Positions 1 through 7,734 of a stretch of DNA of 57,383 nucleotides are shown piece by piece; position 1 is the first letter of the stretch; each line of letters begins with the position of its first letter. A program made the position numbers and the translations under genes. The DNA lies in NCBI GenBank assembly GCA_937967805.1, contig CALBTC010000137.1, forward strand, positions 1 to 57,383. Direction: 5' to 3'. The stretch is from an uncultured Anaerolineaceae bacterium. GTDB taxonomy: Bacteria > Chloroflexota > Anaerolineae > Promineifilales > Promineifilaceae. Under the pieces are notes generated by a model. The model saw only the letters and a program-made list of their open reading frames with translations. It searched no databases and was not told the origin of the DNA.

Positions 1-196
1 TAAAAATCTGTGTCATCGGTTTGCAAGCAACTATGGTTCATAAACTGGTAGTTCCATGAGCATTCAAAACACTTTAAGTAAAAAAAGCAGCTGGCCAACA
101 TCCTTGATTTCTATCCCAACAGAAATCCATTATCGCACACAGCAAACTTTTAAGCATACCGATAAACTGATTCGCCCTCGGGAGGGCATCATCGAC

Positions 197-790
197 ATGA
201 AGCGTGTACTCATTATTGGCTCAAGTGGTTCAGGCAAATCTACGCTTGCCCGGCAGCTTGGAGCCAGATTAGAATTACCGGTTATTCACCTGGACCGCCA
301 TTACTGGCATCCAGGCTGGGTTGGCACACCGCATACGGAATGGCAAAAAACCGTTGCCAGGCTCATCGCGCGCGATACCTGGATCATGGATGGTAACTAT
401 CGCAGCACGATGCAAATGCGTTTAGATGCGGCCGACTCGGTTGTGTTTTTAGATTTGCCCCCCTGGATTTGCGCGCTGCGGGCTATCAAACGCCGCATTC
501 AATACCGCAATCGGCCACGCCCTGATATTGCCGACGGCTGCAAAGAACCGCTCTTCGACCCCCAGCTGTTTCAGTTTATCCGCCACGTTTTAAGCTATCC
601 AGATCGGGCTAAGCCCCATGTGATGAAACAGTTGGCAGGCATTGCCAACGAAAAACATGTGGTGCTGTTACAATCGACAAAAGATGTGAATAATTTCCTC
701 AGCGCTCCCCTGGACTTCCCCTCGCTGAACTTCATCCGCAACAGCAACCTCTCACAGAGGCCACAAATGGCGCGCATAACCCTGGACTAA
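197..790 (+). CDS. P-loop adenylate kinase-like protein
   Basis: Small nucleotide kinase-like protein of about 197 residues. Right after the start it has a Walker A loop GSSGSGKST, followed by a short helix and a HLDRHYWHPGW segment typical of the AAA_17/FlaR-like 'DNA topology modulation' P-loop family, and later RRIQYRNRPRPD, which looks like the basic lid. The frame is open from 56, but ATG 197 is preferred: GGGAGGG at 180-186 is a ribosome site about 10 nt upstream, and the protein then begins directly with the P-loop strand (MKRVLIIG). The substrate is unknown; these proteins are usually annotated by fold only. Its last codon overlaps the stop of the convergent phosphodiesterase gene by 4 nt. 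Confidence 0.8.
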   Translation: MKRVLIIGSSGSGKSTLARQLGARLELPVIHLDRHYWHPGWVGTPHTEWQKTVARLIARDTWIMDGNYRSTMQMRLDAADSVVFLDLPPWICALRAIKRRIQYRNRPRPDIADGCKEPLFDPQLFQFIRHVLSYPDRAKPHVMKQLAGIANEKHVVLLQSTKDVNNFLSAPLDFPSLNFIRNSNLSQRPQMARITLD

Positions 791-1350
791 ACAAGCTGCG
801 CCGAATGGCGCACCGTGTAAACAGCGCCGGACGGCCGTAACTCGCTCTGCACCAGTTGAACGGCCGTTACCCCAAATTCCATTTTCGCCAGCGCAACATC
901 CCAATTGAGCGCCCTTGCATTTTTGGCATCTTTTACCCGCCCCAACGTAACGTGTGGACTGAACGGCCGTTTCTCCCGCGGCCAACCCAATGCCACAATG
1001 CGATCTTCGAGCTCTGTCTGCATCGTTTGCAGATTGGCCAAATCCCCGTTCAGACCGGCCCACACCACGCGCGGCCACCTGCGGCTAGGGAATGCGCCCA
1101 CGCCGTTTAGATGCAAACGAAAGGACGTGTGTTGACTGGTTAGTTGAGTTAGCTGGTCTTGCAGGTCAGGGAGTTGGGAAACGGCCGTATCCCCTAAAAA
1201 ACGCAGCGTCAGGTGCAGTTGTTCGGGCCGCACCCAGCGCACCGCTTTGTTGGGCAGTCGCTGTCCCATTTGTGCCGCCGTCTGCAACAGCACATCCTTT
1301 ACCGCTTCCGGCAAATCGATGGCAATGAACAAACGAATCTTTTGGTTCAT
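787..1350 (-). CDS. thpR: RNA 2',3'-cyclic phosphodiesterase (2H family)
   Basis: A 187-residue cytoplasmic 2H phosphoesterase, the ThpR/LigT group, which opens 2',3'-cyclic phosphate ends of RNA (historically called 2'-5' RNA ligase). Both HxTx catalytic motifs are present: LHLTLRFLG near residue 46 and FSPHVTLGRV near residue 132. The length matches the family. It begins RLFIAIDLPE, the normal N-terminus. GGAGGT on the minus strand (plus 1362-1367) lies about 11 nt before the start and touches one arm of an inverted repeat (1368-1429), so initiation could be influenced by that hairpin. It lies downstream of the ubiA-like gene on the same strand, 41 nt away, and may be co-transcribed. Confidence 0.9.
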   Translation of the reverse strand: MNQKIRLFIAIDLPEAVKDVLLQTAAQMGQRLPNKAVRWVRPEQLHLTLRFLGDTAVSQLPDLQDQLTQLTSQHTSFRLHLNGVGAFPSRRWPRVVWAGLNGDLANLQTMQTELEDRIVALGWPREKRPFSPHVTLGRVKDAKNARALNWDVALAKMEFGVTAVQLVQSELRPSGAVYTVRHSAQLV

Positions 1351-1367
1351 GGCCCCATTTTACCTCC

Positions 1368-1429
1368 AGGAGTGGCAGTCCTCCACCTGTATTATGATTG
1401 ATTTAATGAGCCAAAGGACTGCCACTCCT
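1368..1429. repeat. Perfect 15-bp inverted repeat between ubiA-like and thpR genes
   Basis: Arms AGGAGTGGCAGTCCT (1368-1382) and AGGACTGCCACTCCT (1415-1429) are exact reverse complements separated by 32 nt. The right arm lies inside the last codons of the ubiA-like gene and the left arm abuts the thpR Shine-Dalgarno. No T-run follows on either strand, so it is not a standard terminator. It could be an intercistronic mRNA stem or a dispersed REP-like element. Confidence 0.75.
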
Positions 1430-2411
1430 TATCAACAAGCGAGTCAGCGGTGAAGAGCGGGAGTGTAAAGGCCAGAACAATCGCCCAGCGGCTGAGGGGA
1501 TTGACTTGGGGAAGAACGGCCGTAAACAGCAAAAGCAGCATCAAAATATTGTGTGCCATCAACCACGGCGCCATTTGCGCCAGGGGAATTTTGAACCTGG
1601 TCACTTGGAACAGGTAGACAAAACAGATAATCGACAATAGTTGTAGCACAATATTTAAAACCACCGGGTCTTCCCCCGGGCCAAGCGGAAACTTGTCTAT
1701 CACAGGCAATATCAGCGCCAGGGCGTTTAGAATGAGCTGCCAAAACAAAGCATAAATTTGCAGGCGGGCGGGAATGAAGAAGCGGTCGTCGGGCAACGGC
1801 CGTGCCCCCAACCAAATTGCCGTCGTCCGCGTGCCAAACGCATAATCGTTGACCAAGTCGCGCAGGCTGCCGTTGATACCGTTTACCAGCAAAATGTAGA
1901 CAATGATAAATCCGGCTGCCACCCAGGTTTGTCCGGTCGGCTGGCCAACAACCGAAGCGCCAAAAAGCAGCAGCGCCGCCCAACTGGAACCTTGTACTAA
2001 ATCTGTCAGCGGCGGCAGCGGGCTGCGCTTGCCCCAGAAATTGTAAAGCGTCATCCCCATCACCGCCCAGCAAAGCCAGAGCAGGGAACGGCCGTTCCCA
2101 TCCAACAGCCACCACAAAAACAGCAAAATGGGCAGCTGCCCCACCACCCAAAACCACACCTGCCGCACCGTCACCAGCCCGCGTACCAGAGGATAATCAG
2201 CTCGCGACGGCTGGCTGCGGTCTAGCGGCAGGTCGATAATGTCGTTGAGCAAGTAAGCAAACAGGTGGAAGGAAACGGCCGTCGCCAGCAGGACACCGAT
2301 CTGCCAACCCGTTACAAACCCAGTTGCCGTGCCGGCGCCAATGAGCGGCAGAACGGCCGTGTAGCCAAAAATCGCCGTATGCCCAAACCGAAACCAGTCT
2401 CGTGCTTTCAT
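1392..2411 (-). CDS. UbiA-family prenyltransferase
   Basis: Polytopic membrane protein of about 339 residues. The first aspartate-rich motif NDIIDLPLDR and the second DLVNDYAFGTRT match the Mg-diphosphate binding motifs of the UbiA superfamily, which transfers isoprenoid chains to aromatic or other acceptors. About eight hydrophobic segments alternate with short loops. A GTG at 2444 would extend the frame, but it lies in a terminator stem; ATG 2409-2411 begins MKARDWFRFGH, normal for the family. A TATAAT (minus strand, plus 2419-2424) lies only 7 nt before this ATG, so the mRNA may be leaderless. The acceptor cannot be told: no menaquinone, chlorophyll or haem genes are nearby. Confidence 0.85.
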   Translation of the reverse strand: MKARDWFRFGHTAIFGYTAVLPLIGAGTATGFVTGWQIGVLLATAVSFHLFAYLLNDIIDLPLDRSQPSRADYPLVRGLVTVRQVWFWVVGQLPILLFLWWLLDGNGRSLLWLCWAVMGMTLYNFWGKRSPLPPLTDLVQGSSWAALLLFGASVVGQPTGQTWVAAGFIIVYILLVNGINGSLRDLVNDYAFGTRTTAIWLGARPLPDDRFFIPARLQIYALFWQLILNALALILPVIDKFPLGPGEDPVVLNIVLQLLSIICFVYLFQVTRFKIPLAQMAPWLMAHNILMLLLLFTAVLPQVNPLSRWAIVLAFTLPLFTADSLVDKEWQSFGSLNQS

Positions 2412-2418
2412 CCGGCAA

Positions 2419-2424
2419 ATTATA
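2419..2424 (-). promoter_or_regulatory. Putative -10 box for leaderless ubiA-like mRNA
   Basis: An exact TATAAT on the minus strand ends 7 nt before the ATG at 2411. A start site at the usual distance would put transcription at or next to the start codon. No good -35 is seen; the place it should occupy lies in the preceding terminator stem. Confidence 0.4.
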
Positions 2425-2429
2425 GCAAC

Positions 2430-2462
2430 AAAAAAAGCCCGCACCGGCCACCCAATGCGGAC
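2430..2462 (-). terminator. Intrinsic terminator after the M50 protease gene
   Basis: Minus-strand stem GTCCGCA / TGCGGGC (7 bp with one G-T pair, 12-nt loop) followed by a run of seven T. It lies about 50 nt past the stop of the M50 gene and directly before the ubiA-like promoter. Confidence 0.7.
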
Positions 2463-2513
2463 TTCCTACTTAGTTAAACCGATTACTGACCCACTGATTA
2501 CTGTTTACCGATC

Positions 2514-3626
2514 TCAGGCCGACTGCACTCTAGGGAACAGCTCCGGCTGCATCGCCGCCATGCGCAGCATCTGTTGAATGTGCCGGGTAGAAATGACGCC
2601 GACGATACGGCCGTATTCCACCACCGGCAGCGCGCTCAAACTTTCATTGCTCATGCGCTGCTGCACGTCGTACAAATCAGTCGTGAGCGTGACCGGTTCC
2701 ACATGGCGATCCATCGTCGCCGCCACCGTCTGGTTTGGACCGGCCTGCTGCAAAGCGTCCATCAAACGCTGATTGTCCAAAAAGCCCACGTAAGTATCAA
2801 ACTGAGAAACAGGGAAGTCGGTAACGCCCCGTGCCATCCAGTTGGCCACATCGCGCAGGCTGTCCTCCGGCTGCAGAATCGGTATCCGGTTAGAGTAAGC
2901 TTGCTGCACCGTATAACCGCGCAGGCGCTGGCGAAACTTCACCACCTGCCCTTCCTGGGTCGCCCCGGAGAAGATGAAAATGGCGATGAGCACGCTGAAA
3001 AACTGGCCGTTCAACAGGCCATACAGGCCAAACAGCATGGCCAGGCCACGTCCCAAAGAGACGGCAATGCTGGTCGCCTGGCCATAGTCCAACTTCAGGG
3101 CCAGGGCCGAACGCAAAACGCGTCCCCCGTCCATCGGGAAAGCCGGAATCATGTTAAAGACGGCCAAAATGACGTTGTAGAAGAAGATGTAAGAGAAAAG
3201 TGCGCCAAACGTCAATGAGATGCCGCTGGTAAGTGGATTAGTGAGGGACAGGCCAAACAGGACGGCCGTTCCACCCATCAAAATGGCCAAAACCACGTTT
3301 ACCGCCGGACCGGCCAGAGCTATCACTAATTCCTGCTTCGGATTGTCTGGCATGTGGCGCAGCTGGGCCACGCCGCCAATCGGCAGCAGCACAATACGCT
3401 CGACCGGCACGCCGTAATGAAGAGCAGCAAAGCTGTGCCCCAGCTCATGCAGCGTCACCAGCACAAAAAGTAACGATATGGCAATCACCCCAAACAGCGC
3501 CCCTGCCAGGCCCCCACCCGCCAATACGCCAAACTGAAACGCTGCCCAGACCAAAATCAAGGGAAATGTTAGGTGCAGCCGAATATCAATTCCGCGTACA
3601 GAAAACAGTTTCAATGAGCTGTTCAT
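2514..3626 (-). CDS. Site-2-protease-like M50 metallopeptidase with CBS domains
   Basis: A 370-residue intramembrane zinc protease. The zinc-binding HELGH is followed by SFAALHYGV in the second hydrophobic segment, and the third zinc ligand lies in NMIPAFPMDGGRVLRS, the NPxPxxDGG-type motif. After about six membrane segments, the C-terminal 130 residues form a pair of CBS repeats (GVTDFPVSQFDTYVGFLD and LSALPVVEYGRIVGVIS). This matches the SpoIVFB-type M50 + CBS group, where CBS domains may sense nucleotides and gate proteolysis. AAGGAAG lies 6 nt upstream of the ATG. The substrate, probably a membrane-anchored regulator, is not evident here. Confidence 0.92.
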   Translation of the reverse strand: MNSSLKLFSVRGIDIRLHLTFPLILVWAAFQFGVLAGGGLAGALFGVIAISLLFVLVTLHELGHSFAALHYGVPVERIVLLPIGGVAQLRHMPDNPKQELVIALAGPAVNVVLAILMGGTAVLFGLSLTNPLTSGISLTFGALFSYIFFYNVILAVFNMIPAFPMDGGRVLRSALALKLDYGQATSIAVSLGRGLAMLFGLYGLLNGQFFSVLIAIFIFSGATQEGQVVKFRQRLRGYTVQQAYSNRIPILQPEDSLRDVANWMARGVTDFPVSQFDTYVGFLDNQRLMDALQQAGPNQTVAATMDRHVEPVTLTTDLYDVQQRMSNESLSALPVVEYGRIVGVISTRHIQQMLRMAAMQPELFPRVQSA

Positions 3627-3689
3627 GTTTTACTTCCTTTTTGGATGCGAGAAAACCAATTATTTACCGAATAAATGAAGTGGATTCTC

Positions 3690-3713
3690 AAAAAACAGAG
3701 AGTGTGCTCTCTG
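3690..3713 (-). terminator. Terminator-like hairpin upstream of the M50 gene
   Basis: On the minus strand the stem CAGAGAG-CACA-CTCTCTG (3696-3713) is followed by six T (3690-3695). It lies about 64 nt before the M50 ATG with no minus-strand gene behind it, so it could attenuate a long leader or stop antisense transcripts. Confidence 0.45.
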
Positions 3714-3872
3714 GTTATTTTTGTCAAGTTATTGTCCAGTTTAGTAAAAAATTGTTTAAATGGTGTTAACATTGGATTAAGGCCACATGAATGCACGTTG
3801 CGCCGTTTTCTGGAATGATGTTTGCGGTGGAAACGGCCGTTTCACCACCTGTACACCCCTCATCCGCCGCCA

Positions 3873-3888
3873 TGTGAAATATCTCACA
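3873..3888. promoter_or_regulatory. Crp-type operator TGTGA-N6-TCACA
   Basis: The sequence TGTGAAATATCTCACA is an exact match to the TGTGA-N6-TCACA dyad of Crp-family regulators. Its centre is about 40 nt before the expected start of a transcript using the TATATT at 3908-3913, the spacing of class II activation. The next gene but one encodes a Crp/Fnr protein whose recognition helix keeps the Arg-Glu pair (GATRESTNKIL). Confidence 0.6.
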
Positions 3889-3907
3889 GCGGCTCAGCAT
3901 TTCATCC

Positions 3908-3913
3908 TATATT
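3908..3913 (+). promoter_or_regulatory. Putative -10 box (TATATT) for the DUF3307-like gene
   Basis: TATATT lies 90 nt before the GTG start. The -35 position overlaps the Crp-type dyad and has no TTGACA, as expected of an activator-dependent promoter. Confidence 0.4.
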
Positions 3914-4002
3914 CTGTATTTACATAGTAAAACATACAAGGCGTCTGCACAAGAAATCTTATGTGCGCACGCAACATTGACCATCATATCGGGAGGTAAC
4001 CC

Positions 4003-4692
4003 GTGATCATCGCCATGTACTTAGCGCACTTAGTTGGAGATTACATTTTGCAATGGAACAGCCTGGCAGCCTGGAAAAGCCGCGAAATGAAAGGAGTCAT
4101 TGTGCATTGCCTGGTTGTGTTTGCCGTTACCTGGCTTTTCATTCTGCCCTTCAATGCCAACTGGTGGCCTTGGGTCATTTTCATTGGTGTCATGCATTTC
4201 TTGATCGATGCCATTCAATTCCGCTTCAAGCTGCCAATTCCAGAGTTGGCCCGCTTCTCACTGGATCAACTGGCCCATTTTATTGTGATTACTTTGGCGC
4301 TGGTTGGCGGTGGTTACCTGGATCTAAATACATTGCTGCAAAGCAGCCAAGCTGTGCTGCAAAGTGATCTACTGCTCATTTACTTGCTGGGCTATGCCTT
4401 TATAACTATGCCCGCCTGGGTGCTGGTTAAATTTACTGCCTACGGGCTGGTACAGGGCTCTGCCCCCCAGTTTGGTGACTCCGGCAAATATCTCAGCATT
4501 CTGGAACGGCTGCTGATGACCACCTTTGTTGCCTTAGGCCAATACCTTTTGGTTCCAGCTGTCATCCTGCCCCGGCTGCTCATGGAATGGCCTCAGGTGG
4601 CCAATGATGAGCGTGCACCAGTTTATTTGGCCGAGCTATTAATCAGCGTGATTCTGGCCGTTACCGTGGGCATTTTATTTAGATTTGTTTAA
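4003..4692 (+). CDS. DUF3307-like integral membrane protein
   Basis: A 229-residue membrane protein. The opening (MIIAMYLAHLVGDYILQWN) and the segment HFLIDAIQFRFKLP match the DUF3307 family, with conserved His/Asp in the first and third helices; about six hydrophobic helices are visible. The start is GTG 4003, because GGGAGGT at 3991-3997 sits 5 nt upstream; the next ATG (4015) would be too far from it. The function of the family is not known. It is preceded by a Crp-type operator and followed 130 nt later by a Crp/Fnr regulator, so the two may form a regulated pair. Confidence 0.75.
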   Translation: MIIAMYLAHLVGDYILQWNSLAAWKSREMKGVIVHCLVVFAVTWLFILPFNANWWPWVIFIGVMHFLIDAIQFRFKLPIPELARFSLDQLAHFIVITLALVGGGYLDLNTLLQSSQAVLQSDLLLIYLLGYAFITMPAWVLVKFTAYGLVQGSAPQFGDSGKYLSILERLLMTTFVALGQYLLVPAVILPRLLMEWPQVANDERAPVYLAELLISVILAVTVGILFRFV

Positions 4693-4822
4693 AGTTAATG
4701 GTGAGCCATCAGCCGATGACCCACCTTAATCATTGAAGAGTTCTGTAATTGGAAATGAAATCAGTTTGTCTAAAACTTAACTGTCTGGCAGGCTGCTCAA
4801 ACTCTTTTCGGGAGGTATGAAA

Positions 4823-5566
4823 ATGAAGGTTCAACCAATTCATCGGCCAGTTGTATCGATCCGAAGGGAGACCAAAACCATGAACATGATTCGTTTTTTA
4901 CAGGATATTCCGCTATTTCAGGAACTCTCTGCCCAGCAGCTTGAATCAATCTCCCAAGATGTGCAGCCGCGTAAATTTGGCCAGGGGGAGATTATTTTTC
5001 GCGAAGGCGATCCGGGGCAGGTGGTATATCTGGTGCAGTCTGGCCAGGTACGCATTTACGTAAATGGGTTGGACGGCAGCGAAACGTCGGTGATTTTGTT
5101 TGGACGGCCTGGAGATATGTTTGGCGAACTGGCGGTGATTGATGGATTGCCCCGGTCGGCAACGGCCGTTGCCCTGGATGAAACCTTGCTCTACACCATC
5201 AGCCGGGAAAGCTTCCGCCAGCATATGCAGCGCTTCCCCCAACTGGCGCTCAACTTTATGAAAGAGCTGACGCACCGGGTACGGTACAACACGCGGCAAA
5301 TGGACAGTTTGGCCTCGCTGCCCGTGTCGCAGCGGTTGGCGCGTAAATTGCTGGAACTGGCTCAGGATTACGGCCGTATCGAAGCCGACAACGTCATCAT
5401 CGACATGACGCTCACCCAAACCAACCTGGCCAGCCTCATTGGTGCCACGCGGGAAAGCACCAACAAGATTCTACGCGACTTCCGGGAACGGGCGCTGATT
5501 TGGTTTGAATACGGCCGTATTACTATCCTAGATGCCGATGCTTTACGAGCTGAAGTAACCGCTTAA
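4823..5566 (+). CDS. Crp/Fnr-family transcriptional regulator
   Basis: About 247 residues. The N-terminal cyclic-nucleotide-binding-type beta-roll begins IRFLQDIPLFQELSAQQLESI and contains GQGEIIFREGDPGQVVYLVQSG and GDMFGELAVIDGLPRSATAVA, the phosphate-cassette position with the family's Glu but an altered Arg/Ser pattern. A long helix precedes the C-terminal winged HTH (TLTQTNLASLIGATRESTNKIL). There is no cysteine cluster, so it is not an Fe-S FNR. GGAGGT at 4811-4816 favours ATG 4823; ATG 4880 (GGGAG 9 nt upstream) would fit the usual family start better. The recognition helix has Arg-Glu followed by Lys, compatible with GTGA half-sites such as the one at 3873-3888. Confidence 0.9.
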   Translation: MKVQPIHRPVVSIRRETKTMNMIRFLQDIPLFQELSAQQLESISQDVQPRKFGQGEIIFREGDPGQVVYLVQSGQVRIYVNGLDGSETSVILFGRPGDMFGELAVIDGLPRSATAVALDETLLYTISRESFRQHMQRFPQLALNFMKELTHRVRYNTRQMDSLASLPVSQRLARKLLELAQDYGRIEADNVIIDMTLTQTNLASLIGATRESTNKILRDFRERALIWFEYGRITILDADALRAEVTA

Positions 5567-5600
5567 AAAAATCGCTGGCCTGTGTTTTTGCAGGCCAGTG
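5567..5600 (-). terminator. Convergent terminator between crp-like and ATP-grasp genes
   Basis: Stem CTGGCCTG / CAGGCCAG (5575-5582 and 5591-5598, 8-nt loop). On the minus strand it is followed by seven T, so it terminates the ATP-grasp gene; for the plus-strand gene it is a stem without a T-run. Confidence 0.75.
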
Positions 5601-5610
5601 ATTGACGCAA

Positions 5611-6669
5611 CTAATTTCCCAACCCATACCGCTCTGCAGCTTCATCCAAAATCTGGTTCACCAGCTCTTCGTACGTCCAGCCCCCGGCCTTGGCCTCAAT
5701 ACACAAATCTGAATAATCTGGGTTTAGGCCCGGCAACGGATTGATCTCCAAAATATACGGCTTGTTGTTGTCGTGAGCATCGAGACGAAAATCTACCCGT
5801 GCCACATCCAAACATCCGGTTACGCGGAATGTTGCGGCCGTAAGCCAGTTAAGCTCCTCCAGCATTTCATCGCTGATGGGGGCAGGACACAAATAGTGGA
5901 ATTCATGAGCCAGTTCCGTTTTAATGCGGCTGGTGTAAACACCAGCCTCTTCCTCTGGATAGCGGCTCATGTCCACTTCCAGCGGTGGTAAAAAGTGCAG
6001 ACCGCGGGAAAGCCGCGGCGCTTCTTCATCATCGGGCAGCCGCCAGGCCACAGGGGAACTCAGGTTACCCACGACCCCAACCGTAATTTCTCGGCCATCA
6101 ATAAACTGCTCGGCCAACACAGGCTGGTCATACCGGTCGAACAGACGGCGCAATTGTGTGCGAAGCTGCGCCTCATCTTGGACAATTGATGCGCTACTCA
6201 CACCCATCCCCGTGCCCTCACGGCTGGGCTTCACAAAGATAGGAAAGCGCATCTGCGGATCAAGGGGCTCGTTGACTCGTTCAAAAACTTGAAAAGTCGG
6301 TGTCGGTAAATCATGGTAAGTCAACACGCGTTTGGTCATGGGCTTGTCCAGCGTCAGGGCCAGCGTAAGCACCTGAGAACCAGTGTATGGCAGGCGCAAC
6401 ATCTCCAACATCGCCGGCACATGCGATTCGCGGGAATCCCCAACGTGTCCCTCGCAGATGTTGAAACAGATATCTGGCTTTAGCTTTGTCAACTCGCGAA
6501 ACAACCGGGTATCCCCCTCAATAAAGTTCACCTCGTGACCATTTGTCTGCAAAGCAGCCATGATGGCTTCAATTGTCGCTTCGCTGTCGAGATCGTCCCA
6601 ATAGTCTGGCGAGATGCCGGACCAATGGGGCGCATTCTTCTTTAAATTGGCTAATAACGCAACACGCAT
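5611..6669 (-). CDS. D-alanine--D-alanine ligase-like ATP-grasp protein
   Basis: About 352 residues with the ATP-grasp layout of the D-Ala-D-Ala ligase group: N-terminal Rossmann-like part (MRVALLANLK ... DICFNICEG), central lysine strand FPIFVKPSREGTGMGVS with a glycine loop, AEQFIDGREITVGVVG, and the Mg-binding end DVARVDFRLD ... PYILEINPLPGLNPDYSD. The first eight in-frame residues (from 6693) are excluded because GGAAAGG on the minus strand sits a few nt before the ATG at 6669. It stands alone with its own terminator and is longer than a typical Ddl, with an extended loop after residue 220. A ligase for another dipeptide or amino acid is possible; no mur genes are nearby. Confidence 0.8.
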   Translation of the reverse strand: MRVALLANLKKNAPHWSGISPDYWDDLDSEATIEAIMAALQTNGHEVNFIEGDTRLFRELTKLKPDICFNICEGHVGDSRESHVPAMLEMLRLPYTGSQVLTLALTLDKPMTKRVLTYHDLPTPTFQVFERVNEPLDPQMRFPIFVKPSREGTGMGVSSASIVQDEAQLRTQLRRLFDRYDQPVLAEQFIDGREITVGVVGNLSSPVAWRLPDDEEAPRLSRGLHFLPPLEVDMSRYPEEEAGVYTSRIKTELAHEFHYLCPAPISDEMLEELNWLTAATFRVTGCLDVARVDFRLDAHDNNKPYILEINPLPGLNPDYSDLCIEAKAGGWTYEELVNQILDEAAERYGLGN

Positions 6670-6922
6670 TTTTCCTTTCCCTTCCCTCATCATAAAACCC
6701 CATTCTCAGCGCTAAACAGAAAATGGGGTTGAGATCATTGATGTGTCAATTTTGGGCAAAGTATAAAAGAAAAAGATCAAGCTGTCTACATAATTGGGAA
6801 GGAGTAATTCGACAATTTTTTGCTGGGCAACGGCCGTTCCCCCTACCAACATCCAAGTTGAACACAGTGATCAAACTTCCTAAAATAGCTCGCAAAATTC
6901 TTTGCAAAAGGATACAACATTC

Positions 6923-7603
6923 ATGAAAGATAAAACATTGGTTGGCGGCATCGTCGTCATGGTAGTTGGCGTCCTACTCATCGGCATCGTCTGGCTTTTG
7001 TTTCTGCAACCTTCCCGCACCCCAAGCCAACCAATCATAGCAATTCCCGTCACAATTGAAGAGGACAGCAGCCGCTACACTGTGTTTGAAATTGTGCCGG
7101 CTGAATCTGAAGTCACCTTTACCCTAAACGAGACACTGCGTGGCCTGCCTACGACGGTTGTTGGCCGCAGCCGGCAGGTAGCCGGGCAAATTGCCGTCGA
7201 TTTTGCTAATCCTGCCGCCAGCAAAATTGGCCCTATCCTTATCAACGCCCGGACCTTGCTCACAGACAACGAGTTTCGCAACAACGCCATTCACAGCTTC
7301 ATCCTCGACAGTGAACCATATGAGTTTATTACATTCACGCCAAACCAAATCAGTGGATTACCGAACGAATTTGTGCCAGACCAACCCATTTCGATACAAA
7401 TAGCGGGCGATTTAACCATACGCGAAGTGACACGGCCGATCACATTTACGGGGACAATTACGCCAAACGGCCGTATCCAAATAACCGGCTCCGCAACCAC
7501 ACAAATAATGCGAGAAAACTTTGACCTGCAAATCCCCAACGCCCCCGGTGTGGCCAACGTCAGTGAAGAAGTATCGTTAACAATTGATTTCGTTACTAGA
7601 TGA
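6923..7603 (+). CDS. YceI-like domain protein with N-terminal membrane anchor
   Basis: About 226 residues. An uncleaved-looking hydrophobic helix (residues 7-29) leads to a single YceI lipocalin-like beta-barrel: YTVFEIVPAESEVTFTLNE, then a short-region like KIGPILINARTLLTDNEFRN, then EPYEFITFTPNQISGL and IREVTRPITFTGTI. YceI proteins bind isoprenoid quinones or related lipids in the envelope. ATG 6923 is chosen because AAAAGGA lies 10 nt upstream and the frame then begins directly at the anchor; an upstream TTG (6902) has no ribosome site. No cytochrome b561 partner is adjacent. Confidence 0.85.
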   Translation: MKDKTLVGGIVVMVVGVLLIGIVWLLFLQPSRTPSQPIIAIPVTIEEDSSRYTVFEIVPAESEVTFTLNETLRGLPTTVVGRSRQVAGQIAVDFANPAASKIGPILINARTLLTDNEFRNNAIHSFILDSEPYEFITFTPNQISGLPNEFVPDQPISIQIAGDLTIREVTRPITFTGTITPNGRIQITGSATTQIMRENFDLQIPNAPGVANVSEEVSLTIDFVTR

Positions 7604-7699
7604 GCATAGCATAAGAAATAGGTACCATCATGGATATATTTTTGGATATATTCTACCAGGAGCTCCTTTAAAAATTTTTAGTGGCCCATGAGTAAGGGG

Positions 7700-7728
7700 G
7701 TGACAGTTTTTATAAAATCGTGTAGACT
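7700..7728 (+). promoter_or_regulatory. Sigma70-type promoter for the structured RNA
   Basis: GTGACA (7700-7705; 5 of 6 to TTGACA), a 17-nt spacer and TAGACT (7723-7728; 4 of 6 to TATAAT). Expected start near 7735. Confidence 0.5.
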
Positions 7729-7734
7729 ATAAGC

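Noticed and set aside
630..777. Minus-strand frame ending the kinase gene
   Set aside because: Pure overlap with the kinase coding sequence, without start signal or family match.
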